NCBI RefSeq assembly: GCF_021049245.1
Contig: NZ_CP088020.1
Location: forward strand, 1,680,001 to 1,744,000
Length of the DNA stretch: 64,000 bases
Origin: Radiobacillus kanasensis
Lineage (GTDB): Bacteria > Bacillota > Bacilli > Bacillales > Amphibacillaceae
Direction of reading: 5' to 3'
A program made the position numbers and the translations under genes. The notes beneath the pieces are model-generated. The model did no database searches, was not told the origin of the DNA, and saw only the letters and a list, made by a program, of their open reading frames with translations. Of the stretch, positions 45,110 through 54,050 are shown one piece after another (within the stretch, counting starts at the first letter, position 1; each line of letters begins with the position of its first letter).

Positions 45110-45230
45110 GCGTAGGCAGAATGCGGAGACTCCTGCGGGAACAGCGCGAGGTGAAAGCCCCGCAGGAAGTGGGTTTCTTCCGAGGAGATTGAGGCCGTGC
45201 CCGCGGAAAGCGGAGTATTCTGCCGGAGCG
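45110..45230 (+). repeat. Palindromic intergenic repeat, unit D, intact
   Basis: GGCAGAAT (45115-45122) pairs with ATTCTGCC (45217-45224), and CCTGCGGG pairs with CCCGCAGG inside. This is the complete form of the unit that both IS copies have entered. It carries an unoccupied GAGACTCCTGCGGG (45126-45139) identical to the site used by copy 1, with the core at 45133-45134. The 45231-45457 stretch that follows is AT-rich and shows no gene. Confidence 0.85.
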
Positions 45231-45457
45231 CCGGCATATAGCTTCACCCTTTATGTCGCATTTTCTATCAATAGCGACAAACTATGCTTTAACACCCTAT
45301 ATAAAATCGTAGATGTGCTCTTCGTAGGAATTATTGAGCAGGATTTTTGTTAGGATATGGCGTATAATATAACTATCGATGAAGAATTAGATGACAGTTA
45401 TTTGATACATAAGATTACTAATTTTCAATCGTATTAATTTTCATTGGGGTGAAAGCC

Positions 45458-45763
45458 ATGAGCTGGAAATCGGTTGAATTACAAGTAGCTTTACCAAGAA
45501 CGCAAGATGTGGGGAAAATGCAGGAGCAGATGCAACAACGGGGACAAGTCCTTCAAGAATCTCTTGCACAAAGCCAGTCTGTTGCGGAAGAACTTAAGAG
45601 AAAAAAAGTGAATGAATTTGAGCAAAAAGATAAAGTTCACCTTAAAAATCAATCTCAGACCTTTGCTAAACAGGAAGAAGGGGAGCTAAAGGCAGCAACA
45701 GAGGAGCAATCCATAAATATCGACCACCCTTACTTAGGTAGAAGCATTGATTTTAATGGGTAG
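45458..45763 (+). CDS. Small conserved-looking protein before swrB, function unknown
   Basis: 101 residues from ATG 45458, after GGGGTGAAAG (a GTG at 45449 overlaps that site). It is hydrophilic and mostly helical: SVELQVALPRTQDVGKMQEQMQQRG, a Gln/Lys/Glu-rich middle suggesting a coiled coil, and a C-terminus IDHPYLGRSIDFNG. No membrane segment or signal peptide. I do not recognise a family with a known role. It is 11 bases from the SwrB-like gene and probably in one transcript with it. Confidence 0.75.
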   Translation: MSWKSVELQVALPRTQDVGKMQEQMQQRGQVLQESLAQSQSVAEELKRKKVNEFEQKDKVHLKNQSQTFAKQEEGELKAATEEQSINIDHPYLGRSIDFNG

Positions 45764-45774
45764 AAAGGATAATT

Positions 45775-46329
45775 ATGTTAACATTTTTAGTCGCAATGAG
45801 CTTATTACTCCATGTGCTTTCTTTCTTAGCAATCCGAATGCTACTAGGAAAAGTTAATAAGCTTTCCCAATATGAATCTAACGACAAACAAAGAATGACA
45901 GAAATGGAAGATTTGTTTGCAACCTATTTAGAAGAAATAAAATTAGAAAATGAAAAGCTAGAGCAGGCCATCATACAAACAGAGAATACGAGACAACCAG
46001 TTGTTCATGGGAAAGAAACATCTTCCACCATTGCTACGAAAACAGAATCTGTCACACCTCCTAAAGAGGTGAAGAAGACGACCGAAGAAAAAAATTCTAT
46101 TGTAGAAAAAGAAGAGGAAGCGAAGAAGTCTAATCTGGTGGAATTACCAAGTGATGAATCGGACGCTTATTCTCCCCCTACAGAACTTCCAATGGAAGAT
46201 ATCGTCGAACAGTCGCTTCAATCCAAAGTATATCAACTACACGATCAAGGCTATACTGTTGAGGAAATAGCGAAACGGTTAGATTGTGGGAAAACAGAAG
46301 TAGATCTCATGTTGAAATTTAAATCGTAA
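45775..46329 (+). CDS. swrB: SwrB-like protein (YlxL, DUF6115)
   Basis: 184 residues. An N-terminal membrane helix (about 2-22), a coiled coil (about 25-70), a low-complexity Glu/Lys/Thr linker, and a C-terminal helix-turn-helix-like segment VYQLHDQGYTVEEIAKRLDCGKTEVDLMLKF. This layout and the place between sigD and rpsB match B. subtilis SwrB, which promotes flagellar type III export and swarming. In B. subtilis it is the last fla/che gene; here an IS and repeats separate it from sigD. Confidence 0.82.
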   Translation: MLTFLVAMSLLLHVLSFLAIRMLLGKVNKLSQYESNDKQRMTEMEDLFATYLEEIKLENEKLEQAIIQTENTRQPVVHGKETSSTIATKTESVTPPKEVKKTTEEKNSIVEKEEEAKKSNLVELPSDESDAYSPPTELPMEDIVEQSLQSKVYQLHDQGYTVEEIAKRLDCGKTEVDLMLKFKS

Positions 46330-46345
46330 AAACTCGTTATTTTGC

Positions 46346-46374
46346 TTGATTGCTCGAATTCGATGTGATATATT
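46346..46374 (+). promoter_or_regulatory. SigA-type promoter of rpsB
   Basis: TTGATT at 46346-46351, a 17-base spacer, and TATATT at 46369-46374. It starts about 20 bases after the swrB-like gene and gives an rpsB leader of about 115 bases. Confidence 0.65.
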
Positions 46375-46396
46375 TATTTTTGGTGTTAAATACACA

Positions 46397-46460
46397 CGTT
46401 CTTGGTAGTGGTGAAGGGGTGCTAATCAAAAATTAGTCCTTGACTGTGATGAAAAGAACG
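46397..46460 (+). promoter_or_regulatory. Structured leader of rpsB, candidate r-protein element
   Basis: CGTTCTT (46397-46403) pairs with AAGAACG (46454-46460). Inside, AAGG (46414-46417) pairs with CCTT (46438-46441) and CTAAT (46422-46426) with ATTAG (46432-46436). Two facing purine-rich strands, GGTAGTGGTG and GACTGTGATG, form an internal loop. Ribosomal protein leaders often have this kind of stem with a large internal loop for autogenous control. The ribosome site of rpsB lies about 23 bases downstream. Confidence 0.5.
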
Positions 46461-46496
46461 GAGGAACAAAAAAACCATTTTAGGAGGAAATAATTC

Positions 46497-47240
46497 ATGG
46501 CAGTTATTTCAATGAAGCAATTACTTGAAGCTGGTGTACATTTCGGTCACCAAACTCGTCGTTGGAATCCAAAGATGAAAAAATATATCTTTACGGAGCG
46601 TAACGGCATCTACATCATTGACCTTCAAAAAACAGTAAAAAAGGTTGATGAAGCATACCAATATATTAAAGATATTGCTGCTGATGGCGGTACTGTTCTT
46701 TTTGTTGGTACGAAAAAACAAGCACAAGAGTCTGTAAAAGAAGAAGCAATTCGTTCTGGTATGTACTTTGTTAACCAACGTTGGTTAGGTGGTACTCTTA
46801 CAAACTTCCAAACAATTCGTAAACGTATTAACCGTTTAATCGAAATTGAGCGCATGGAAGAAGACGGAACATTTGATGTTCTTCCTAAGAAAGAAGTTGT
46901 AGGGCTTCTTAAAGAGAAAGAACGTCTTGTGAAATTCCTTGGTGGAATCAAAGAAATGAAAAAGCTACCAGATGCTTTATTCATTATTGACCCTCGTAAA
47001 GAACGTATTGCGGTTGCAGAAGCACATAAATTAAACATTCCTATCGTTGGAATCGTGGATACAAACTGTGATCCAGATGAAATTGATTATGTAATTCCGG
47101 CAAACGATGATGCAATACGTGCTGTAAAACTTCTTACAGGTAAAATGGCAGATGCTATTCTAGAAGCTAAGCAAGGCGAAGTGACGGAAGAAGCAACTAC
47201 TGAAGAAGTTGTAGAAGAAACTAAAGCAGCACAAGAGTAA
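46497..47240 (+). CDS. rpsB: 30S ribosomal protein S2
   Basis: 247 residues. Conserved opening [24 protein letters not shown], then [61 protein letters not shown]. The C-terminus is a Glu/Thr-rich acidic tail (about 225-247). S2 is among the last proteins to join the 30S. The ATG follows TTTTAGGAGGAAATAATTC. Confidence 0.99.
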   Translation: MAVISMKQLLEAGVHFGHQTRRWNPKMKKYIFTERNGIYIIDLQKTVKKVDEAYQYIKDIAADGGTVLFVGTKKQAQESVKEEAIRSGMYFVNQRWLGGTLTNFQTIRKRINRLIEIERMEEDGTFDVLPKKEVVGLLKEKERLVKFLGGIKEMKKLPDALFIIDPRKERIAVAEAHKLNIPIVGIVDTNCDPDEIDYVIPANDDAIRAVKLLTGKMADAILEAKQGEVTEEATTEEVVEETKAAQE

Positions 47241-47251
47241 GAAAGGTTTGG

Positions 47252-47286
47252 GGTGATAGAAGGGGAACCTTTTATCACCTTTTTTT
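47252..47286 (+). terminator. Terminator between rpsB and tsf
   Basis: GGTGATAGAAGG pairs with CCTTTTATCACC (47252-47279) and is followed by seven T (47280-47286). It is strong enough to lower tsf transcription from the rpsB promoter. Confidence 0.85.
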
Positions 47287-47312
47287 AGGAACAACATCGG
47301 AAGTGAAGTGGG

Positions 47313-47445
47313 CTTGCCCAGATACTCGCTACTAGGCAAGGCTACATAAATGACGGGACTTGTCACTGTAGGAAAACCGGTTATGACGAGAGAATCTAGC
47401 CGACACAGACGAACTGGAGCTGAACGTAAGAGGAAACTAATTTCC
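47313..47445 (+). promoter_or_regulatory. Structured leader of tsf
   Basis: Three hairpins are visible: CTTGCC (47313-47318) with GGCAAG (47335-47340); CTAC...TGAC (47342-47354) with GTCA...GTAG (47362-47371); and GGAAA (47432-47436) with TTTCC (47441-47445) directly before the AAGGAGG ribosome site. A clear SigA promoter was not found here, so the leader may be part of rpsB read-through. Confidence 0.4.
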
Positions 47446-47461
47446 ATAAGGAGGATTCACA

Positions 47462-48346
47462 ATGGCTATAACTGCACAAATGGTAAAAGAACTTCGTGAA
47501 AAAACAGGTGCTGGAATGATGGATTGTAAGAAAGCACTTCAACAAACGGAGGGGGATATCGATAAAGCGATTGATTTTCTTCGTGAAAAAGGGATTGCGA
47601 AAGCAGCGAAAAAATCAGATCGTATTGCAGCTGAAGGATCTGCTCATATCGAAGTAGATGGAAACCATGCGGTACTTATCGAAGTAAACTGTGAAACAGA
47701 CTTCGTAACCAAAAATGATCAATTCAAAACATTACTTAAAGAGCTAGGAACTCACCTTCTTAGTCAAAAACCTGCTTCTGTTGAGGAAGCACTTCAACAG
47801 CCTCTAAATGGAGATGGTGAAGTAGTTGAAACATACATTAACTCTGCGATTGCGAAAATCGGAGAAAAAATTTCTTTACGTCGTTTCACGATTCTAGAAA
47901 AAGGCGATAACGATGCATTTGGTGCTTACCTTCACATGGGTGGGAACATTGGAGTGCTAGCTCTTCTAGAAGGTACAACAGACGAAGCGGTAGCAAAAGA
48001 TGTAGCCATGCATATCGCTGCGGTCAACCCACGTTACGTATCTCGTGATGCGGTTTCAGAAGAAGAAGTAAATGCTGAAAGAGAAGTATTAAAAACACAA
48101 GCACTTAACGAAGGTAAACCAGCGAATATCGTTGAAAAAATGGTAGAAGGTCGTCTTGGCAAGTTCTTCGAAGAAATTGTCTTACTTGAGCAAAGCTTTG
48201 TTAAAGACCCTGACCAAAAAGTGAAAAAATTTGTTGCAGATAAAGGTGCTTCTGTAAAAGGTTTCGTTCGCTATCAAGTAGGCGAAGGTATGGAGAAACG
48301 TGAAGATAACTTTGCTGAAGAAGTAATGAACCAGGTGAAAAGATAA
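47462..48346 (+). CDS. tsf: Elongation factor Ts
   Basis: 294 residues. Nucleotide exchange factor for EF-Tu. The N-terminal UBA-like domain has [38 protein letters not shown], and the core has [18 protein letters not shown] with the TDF residues that disturb the EF-Tu magnesium site. The ATG follows AAGGAGGATTCACA. Confidence 0.99.
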   Translation: MAITAQMVKELREKTGAGMMDCKKALQQTEGDIDKAIDFLREKGIAKAAKKSDRIAAEGSAHIEVDGNHAVLIEVNCETDFVTKNDQFKTLLKELGTHLLSQKPASVEEALQQPLNGDGEVVETYINSAIAKIGEKISLRRFTILEKGDNDAFGAYLHMGGNIGVLALLEGTTDEAVAKDVAMHIAAVNPRYVSRDAVSEEEVNAEREVLKTQALNEGKPANIVEKMVEGRLGKFFEEIVLLEQSFVKDPDQKVKKFVADKGASVKGFVRYQVGEGMEKREDNFAEEVMNQVKR

Positions 48347-48362
48347 GTTCTAGAAAAACAAG

Positions 48363-48391
48363 TAGGGGACACAACGTGTTCCCTATTTTTC
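48363..48391 (+). terminator. Terminator between tsf and pyrH
   Basis: TAGGGGACAC (48363-48372) pairs with GTGTTCCCTA (48376-48385) including one G-U pair, followed by TTTTT. Confidence 0.8.
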
Positions 48392-48458
48392 GAGTGCTCA
48401 GATTAAAGAAAGACTCGCACATACTTCGTTAAATACATATAAATAAATGGAGGTTCAT

Positions 48459-49181
48459 ATGACAACAGCTCGCTACCGTAGGATTGTGTTAAAATTAAGT
48501 GGAGAGGCATTGAGTGGGGAACAAGGATATGGGATTGAACCGAAAGTCATTCAGTCTATTGCTGCTCAAGTAAAAGAAGTTGCGGAACTTGGGGTAGAAG
48601 TGGCCGTTGTCGTAGGCGGCGGAAACATTTGGCGTGGAAAAGTCGGAAGTGAGATGGGGATGGATCGTGCCAACGCGGATTACATGGGTATGCTGGCAAC
48701 GATTATGAATTCTTTAGCACTACAAGATAGTTTAGAAAATCTAGGTATTCCGACGCGCGTACAAACCTCTATTGAAATGCGACAAGTAGCAGAACCTTAT
48801 ATTAGAAGAAAAGCGATCCGACATTTAGAAAAGAAACGTGTTGTCATCTTTGCCGCGGGTACAGGGAATCCTTACTTCTCTACAGATACAACAGCTGCCT
48901 TACGTGCCGCAGAGATTGAAGCAGAAGTAATCTTAATGGCTAAAAATAACGTGGATGGTGTGTACACAGCGGATCCAAAACTAGTTAAAGATGCGAAAAA
49001 ATATGAGGAGCTCTCCTATCTCGAAATTTTAAATGAAGGGTTAGCTGTTATGGATTCAACCGCATCATCTTTATGCATGGATAATAATATTCCACTTCTG
49101 GTGTTTTCTATCACAGAAGAGGGTAATATAAAAAGAGCAGTATTAGGTGACAAAATAGGAACGATTATAAGGGGGAAATAA
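48459..49181 (+). CDS. pyrH: UMP kinase
   Basis: 240 residues from ATG 48459; an in-frame ATG at 48447 overlaps the TGGAGG ribosome site. Amino acid kinase fold: [46 protein letters not shown] and [14 protein letters not shown]. It converts UMP to UDP, regulated by GTP and UTP in this family. frr follows two bases after its stop. Confidence 0.98.
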   Translation: MTTARYRRIVLKLSGEALSGEQGYGIEPKVIQSIAAQVKEVAELGVEVAVVVGGGNIWRGKVGSEMGMDRANADYMGMLATIMNSLALQDSLENLGIPTRVQTSIEMRQVAEPYIRRKAIRHLEKKRVVIFAAGTGNPYFSTDTTAALRAAEIEAEVILMAKNNVDGVYTADPKLVKDAKKYEELSYLEILNEGLAVMDSTASSLCMDNNIPLLVFSITEEGNIKRAVLGDKIGTIIRGK

Positions 49182-49183
49182 AC

Positions 49184-49741
49184 ATGTCAGATGCAGTGAT
49201 TAATGAAACACAACAAAAAATGAAACAAGCTGTGCAAGCATTTTCTAAGCAACTTGCTACGGTAAGAGCTGGAAGAGCAAATCCTTCTTTATTGGATAGT
49301 GTGTACGTAGATTATTACGGTGCATCTACACCACTAAATCAATTGGCGACTATTTCTACTCCAGAAGCAAGATTATTAGTCATTACACCATTTGATAAAT
49401 CATCTATTTCAGAGATTGAAAAGGCGATTCAAAAAGCAGACTTAGGACTTTCACCATCTAGTGATGGGAACATCATTCGCATTAACATTCCAGCTCTTAC
49501 CGAAGAACGTAGAAAAGAGCTCGTAAAAGTGGTTGGGAAATATGCAGAGGAAGCAAAAGTGCAGATTCGTAACATTCGTCGTGATTCCAATGACGCGTTG
49601 AAAAAAGCGGAGAAAAATGGCGACCTAACGGAAGATGAGCTTCGTGGCTACCAAGACGATGTACAAAAGCAAACGGATAAGCATATTGATGAAATCGATG
49701 AGCTAGTAAAACAAAAAGAGAAAGAAATGATGGAAGTATAA
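49184..49741 (+). CDS. frr: Ribosome recycling factor
   Basis: 185 residues, family length. The three-helix domain I and small beta domain II are recognisable from [45 protein letters not shown] and [25 protein letters not shown]. It splits post-termination ribosomes with EF-G. It is translated right after pyrH and followed by a terminator. Confidence 0.99.
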   Translation: MSDAVINETQQKMKQAVQAFSKQLATVRAGRANPSLLDSVYVDYYGASTPLNQLATISTPEARLLVITPFDKSSISEIEKAIQKADLGLSPSSDGNIIRINIPALTEERRKELVKVVGKYAEEAKVQIRNIRRDSNDALKKAEKNGDLTEDELRGYQDDVQKQTDKHIDEIDELVKQKEKEMMEV

Positions 49742-49764
49742 TTCATTCTCTGATGAACAACGAG

Positions 49765-49792
49765 AAACCCTCTTGAGGAAAGAGGGTTTTTC
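49765..49792 (+). terminator. Intrinsic terminator of frr
   Basis: AAACCCTCTT (49765-49774) pairs perfectly with AAGAGGGTTT (49780-49789), followed by TTT. Confidence 0.9.
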
Positions 49793-49857
49793 CGTTATAT
49801 CGTTTCTTAGGATAGGTTACAATGGAAGATGACAACTAAGGATGAAAAAGTGTCTCT

Positions 49858-49885
49858 TTATCATACAATGGAAAAGGTATATACT
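49858..49885 (+). promoter_or_regulatory. Possible SigA-type promoter of uppS operon
   Basis: TTATCA at 49858-49863, a 16-base spacer, and TATACT at 49880-49885, about 50 bases before uppS. It fits the need for a new start after the frr terminator. Confidence 0.45.
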
Positions 49886-49936
49886 TACAGGAGTAATATG
49901 ATTTAAGCCTTTTCGAGAATACTGGAGGAACGAGTT

Positions 49937-50713
49937 ATGCAAATTAAGCTTCCATTTATGAGAAAGACTAAAAGGGCCACAGAGCAGCTAGATAAAGGAA
50001 TAGAGTTGGACCTTCATACCATTCCTGAGCATGTAGCAATTATTATGGATGGGAATGGAAGATGGGCGAAGGAAAGAGGTTTGCCGAGGATCGCTGGACA
50101 TAAAGAAGGAATGTCCAATGTTCGGAAAGTGGTTGCATCGGCCTCAAAACATGGTATTAAAATTCTTACATTATACGCCTTTTCAACGGAGAACTGGAAC
50201 CGTCCGAAAACAGAAGTTGAGTTTATAATGAAGCTTCCTATGGAATTTTTAAATACATATTTACCAGAACTAGTGGAAGAAAATGTTCAAGTTCAAACAA
50301 TTGGGGATTTTGATGGATTACCATCTCATACAAAAAAAGCCATCCAAGAGGCGAAAGACCAGACAAGGGGTAATAATGGTTTAATCTTGAATATTGCTTT
50401 AAACTATGGGAGTAGGCATGAAATTATCCGTGCGATACATTCGATTGTGCAAGATGTTCAGAATTCGGAAATTTCGATAGATGATATCAATGAAGAGTTA
50501 TATAGTTCCTACCTATACACAAACGGTATGATAGATCCAGATCTATTAATTCGAACAAGCGGTGAGCAAAGGTTGAGTAACTTCTTACTGTGGCAATCAG
50601 CTTATACAGAATTCTGGTTTACAGAAAAATATTGGCCAGATTTTGATGAACAATTACTAAAACAAGCCCTCCTAGACTTTCAAAATAGAAAGAGAAGATA
50701 TGGAGGAATTTAA
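49937..50713 (+). CDS. uppS: Undecaprenyl diphosphate synthase (UppS)
   Basis: 258 residues. cis-Prenyltransferase that adds eight isoprene units to farnesyl diphosphate, making the C55 carrier of wall synthesis. Motifs: HVAIIMDGNGRWAKERGLPRIAGHKEG (about 33-59) with the catalytic Asp, TLYAFSTENWNRPKTEV, and DPDLLIRTSGEQRLSNFLLWQSAYTE. The ATG follows ACTGGAGGAACGAGTT. Confidence 0.98.
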   Translation: MQIKLPFMRKTKRATEQLDKGIELDLHTIPEHVAIIMDGNGRWAKERGLPRIAGHKEGMSNVRKVVASASKHGIKILTLYAFSTENWNRPKTEVEFIMKLPMEFLNTYLPELVEENVQVQTIGDFDGLPSHTKKAIQEAKDQTRGNNGLILNIALNYGSRHEIIRAIHSIVQDVQNSEISIDDINEELYSSYLYTNGMIDPDLLIRTSGEQRLSNFLLWQSAYTEFWFTEKYWPDFDEQLLKQALLDFQNRKRRYGGI

Positions 50714-50728
50714 GGTGATGAAAGAAGC

Positions 50729-51529
50729 ATGAAACAACGCATTATAACGGCAGTAATCGCAATCTTATTATTCTTTCCTATCGTTATTTATGGAAAATGG
50801 CCTTTTCAGGTTCTCATTTATATAATCGCAACAATAGGACTGCTAGAATTACTGAAAATGAGAAAAACAACAAGTTATCCGATTCCTTCTATTATCTCCA
50901 TTGCATTGTTATGGGTTTTATTAATCCCGGATTCTTACATTGAACAAATAAGTGACAATCCGTTTACGAAATCGGAGTTTATGCTGTTTTTTGTTTTATT
51001 ATTATTAGGTTACACTGTTCTAGTAAAGAACAAGTTTACGTTTGAAGATGCTGGATTTCTAGTGTTATCCGCTGTCTATGTTGGTTTAGGTTTTTATTAT
51101 TTTATGGAGGCAAGCAAGGATCTCGCCATTGTTTTCTACGCAATCTTAGTTATCCTTGCTACCGACACAGGAGCATACTTTTTTGGACGAGCCTTTGGAA
51201 AGCGGAAGCTCTGGCCAGAAATTAGTCCGAATAAAACGATTGAAGGTGCCGTTGGTGGGATTATCCTAGCATGTGCAGTTGCTTTAATCTTTCAAATATT
51301 CGTTCCGATTCTTTCCTCGGTTATTGTTCTATTATTTGTGACGATTTTAGCATCCATAGTTGGGCAAATTGGAGATTTAGTAGAATCGGCATTTAAGCGA
51401 TATTATGACGTGAAAGATTCCGGGAACATCTTGCCAGGACATGGTGGAATTCTAGACCGGTTCGATAGCTGGATTTTCGTTTTCCCATTGTTACATTTTA
51501 TTCAGCATTTTATTACGTTTTTAACATAG
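50729..51529 (+). CDS. cdsA: Phosphatidate cytidylyltransferase (CdsA)
   Basis: 266 residues, about seven to eight membrane helices. It makes CDP-diacylglycerol from phosphatidate and CTP. The C-terminal signature SxxKRxxxxKDxxxxxPGHGGxxDRxDS is seen as SAFKRYYDVKDSGNILPGHG followed by GILDRFDS. DTGAYFFGRAFGKRKLWPEISPNKTIEG precedes it. Confidence 0.97.
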   Translation: MKQRIITAVIAILLFFPIVIYGKWPFQVLIYIIATIGLLELLKMRKTTSYPIPSIISIALLWVLLIPDSYIEQISDNPFTKSEFMLFFVLLLLGYTVLVKNKFTFEDAGFLVLSAVYVGLGFYYFMEASKDLAIVFYAILVILATDTGAYFFGRAFGKRKLWPEISPNKTIEGAVGGIILACAVALIFQIFVPILSSVIVLLFVTILASIVGQIGDLVESAFKRYYDVKDSGNILPGHGGILDRFDSWIFVFPLLHFIQHFITFLT

Positions 51530-51556
51530 GATGGAATAGATATAGGAGAGTGTCAC

Positions 51557-52699
51557 ATGAAGAAAATTGCTATACTCGGTGCAACAGGTTCTGTAGGTTT
51601 ACAGACGTTTGATGTTGTACGAGCACACCCTGAGTTATTTCAAGTACATGCAATGGCATTTGGTCGGAATGTCGATATCGCGATCCCATTAATTAGGGAG
51701 TTCTCTCCTAAACGAGTAGTCGTACAAGATGTAGAAACAAAAAAGGCAGTTCAGCAACAAATATCGAATATGGACGTTCTTGTAGGCAATGCTGGTATGG
51801 TGGAAGTTAGCGTCGACAGGGAGACAGATGTCGTGGTGAACGCTGTATTAGGTAGTGTAGGATTAGAAGCAACACTCGCTGCCATTCGTGCCGAAAAGCA
51901 AATCGCATTTGCTAACAAGGAAACGTTAGTAACAGCAGGGCACCTTGTCATGGAGGAAGCGAAAAAGTATGATGTTACTTTACTGCCTGTGGATAGTGAG
52001 CATTCCGCAATCTTCCAAGCTCTAAATGGGGAACAGAAATCGGATGTACATAAGCTTATCCTTACCGGGTCTGGTGGGAGCTTTCGCGATTTATCAAGAG
52101 ATCAGCTTGCAGATGTTTCCATCGAGGATGCCTTAAAGCATCCGAATTGGAGTATGGGAGCTAAAATTACAATCGATTCTGCAACCATGATGAATAAAGG
52201 GTTGGAAGTCATTGAAGCACATTGGTTATTTGATACACCTTATGAAGATATTGATGTGATTCTCCATAAGGAAAGTGTCATCCATTCCATGGTGGAGTTT
52301 AAAGATAATAGTGTCATTGCACAGCTGGGTACCCCAGATATGCGAGGTCCCATTCAATACGCTTTGACGTATCCGTCGAGACAAGCACTTCCCACACCAA
52401 AATCGTTAAACCTAATGGAGATGGGAAAGCTTCACTTCCAAGAAATGAGTTTTGAACGATTTCCATGCTTAAAAATGGCTTATGAAGCTGGAAAAGCTGG
52501 GGGAACCATGACAACAGTTTTAAATGCTGCTAATGAAGTAGCGGTAGCATTATTCTTACAGAAAAAAATTTCGTTTCTAGATATTGAACGATTTATTGAA
52601 GAAGCCTTACAACATCATAATGTCATTGCTCACCCAGATCTAGAGACAATCTTAGCAGTTGATGTTGAAACGAGAGCGCGAGTGACAGAGAAAGTATAG
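51557..52699 (+). CDS. dxr: 1-Deoxy-D-xylulose 5-phosphate reductoisomerase (Dxr)
   Basis: 380 residues. Second step of the MEP isoprenoid pathway, NADPH-dependent. The nucleotide motif is [12 protein letters not shown] (7-18). The active site has [27 protein letters not shown] with metal-binding Asp and Glu, and [23 protein letters not shown] follows. The ATG is after ATAGGAGAGTGTCAC. It sits with uppS and cdsA, so precursor and carrier synthesis are linked. Confidence 0.98.
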   Translation: MKKIAILGATGSVGLQTFDVVRAHPELFQVHAMAFGRNVDIAIPLIREFSPKRVVVQDVETKKAVQQQISNMDVLVGNAGMVEVSVDRETDVVVNAVLGSVGLEATLAAIRAEKQIAFANKETLVTAGHLVMEEAKKYDVTLLPVDSEHSAIFQALNGEQKSDVHKLILTGSGGSFRDLSRDQLADVSIEDALKHPNWSMGAKITIDSATMMNKGLEVIEAHWLFDTPYEDIDVILHKESVIHSMVEFKDNSVIAQLGTPDMRGPIQYALTYPSRQALPTPKSLNLMEMGKLHFQEMSFERFPCLKMAYEAGKAGGTMTTVLNAANEVAVALFLQKKISFLDIERFIEEALQHHNVIAHPDLETILAVDVETRARVTEKV

Positions 52700-52773
52700 A
52701 CATGGCATTGTAAGTAGACATAACCCAATGCTTACAACCTATTGCCAACAGTTGAAAAGGAAGGTGCTATCTT

Positions 52774-54036
52774 TTGAATACCATCATCGCATTTATATTA
52801 ATGTTCGGCTTGCTTGTGTTTGTGCATGAGTTTGGCCACTATTATTTTGCAAAACGTGCTGGCATGCTTGTTCGAGAATTTGCCATTGGTTTTGGTCCGA
52901 AAATCTTTTCTTTCGTAAAAAATGAAACGTTATATACGATTCGACTCATTCCAGCTGGTGGTTATGTACGAGTTGCGGGGGAAGATCCAGAGATTATTGA
53001 CTTAAAGCCTGGCCAACATGTTGGTTTGGAATTTAATGCAGATGGAAAAGTAAACAAAATTATTATCAACCATAAAGCAAAGCACCCACAAGCTCGAGTC
53101 ATTGAAATCGATAAAGCAGATCTAGATCATCGTTTAATGATAGAAGGGTTCGATATTGATGAAGAAGAAAGATTGCTTTTTGAAGTAGATGAAAAAGCGT
53201 TCTTCGTCATGGATGAACAAGAAACACAAATTGCGCCATATAATCGCCAATTTGCATCAAAGACTATCCCACAACGTGCCATGCAGCTTTTTGCTGGTCC
53301 AATGATGAATTTTCTTCTCTCGATCGTGATCTTCTTCATTCTTGGATTTGCACAAGGTATCCCAACTGAAGAAGCACTTGTAGGAAATGTACAAGAAGAC
53401 AGTCCGGCAGAAGAAGCAGGCTTCCAAGCTGGGGATGAAGTGCTACAAATTGACGGCAATGCTATTGATTCATGGGAAGAGTTTCAAAAAATCGTTCAAG
53501 GAAGTCCGGAGAAGGAACTTACCATGTCAGTAAGTCGAGACGGGGAACAAGTGGAATTGGCCGTAGTTCCAGCTGCTATTGAAGGACAGAATCAAAAAAT
53601 TGGCCAAATTGGTATTCAAGTCGCTTTAGAACGTTCAGTTCTGAAGTCGATTCCATATAGCTTGGAGCAAACCTATGAATGGTCTAAGCTTATTCTCGGT
53701 AACGTTATAAAACTGATTACAGGACAATTCTCTATTGATGCGCTATCTGGTCCAGTAGGAATTTATGATGCGACGGATAGAGTAGTACAAACTGGATTCA
53801 TGAATTTCTTGATGTGGACAGCAGCATTAAGTGTGAACCTAGGTATTATTAATTTGCTTCCATTACCAGCTTTAGACGGTGGTCGCTTGTTGTTTATTGG
53901 TATCGAAGCGGTTAGAGGAAAACCGATGGATCCGCAAAAAGAAGGGATCGTCCACTTTATCGGATTTGCTCTATTAATTCTATTAATGCTAGTTGTAACC
54001 TGGAACGATATTCAGCGAATCTTTTTTCAAGGCTAA
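52774..54036 (+). CDS. rseP: Site-2 intramembrane metalloprotease RseP (RasP)
   Basis: 420 residues from TTG 52774, after AAAAGGAAGGTG. Zinc motif HEFGH at 18-22 in the first membrane helix, a PDZ domain (about 205-285) with EEAGFQAGDEVLQIDG, and the second metal motif LPLPALDGGRLL near 365. Four membrane segments. In B. subtilis RasP cleaves anti-sigma factor RsiW and remnant signal peptides. Confidence 0.97.
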   Translation: MNTIIAFILMFGLLVFVHEFGHYYFAKRAGMLVREFAIGFGPKIFSFVKNETLYTIRLIPAGGYVRVAGEDPEIIDLKPGQHVGLEFNADGKVNKIIINHKAKHPQARVIEIDKADLDHRLMIEGFDIDEEERLLFEVDEKAFFVMDEQETQIAPYNRQFASKTIPQRAMQLFAGPMMNFLLSIVIFFILGFAQGIPTEEALVGNVQEDSPAEEAGFQAGDEVLQIDGNAIDSWEEFQKIVQGSPEKELTMSVSRDGEQVELAVVPAAIEGQNQKIGQIGIQVALERSVLKSIPYSLEQTYEWSKLILGNVIKLITGQFSIDALSGPVGIYDATDRVVQTGFMNFLMWTAALSVNLGIINLLPLPALDGGRLLFIGIEAVRGKPMDPQKEGIVHFIGFALLILLMLVVTWNDIQRIFFQG

Positions 54037-54050
54037 ATGAGGTGAAATAA

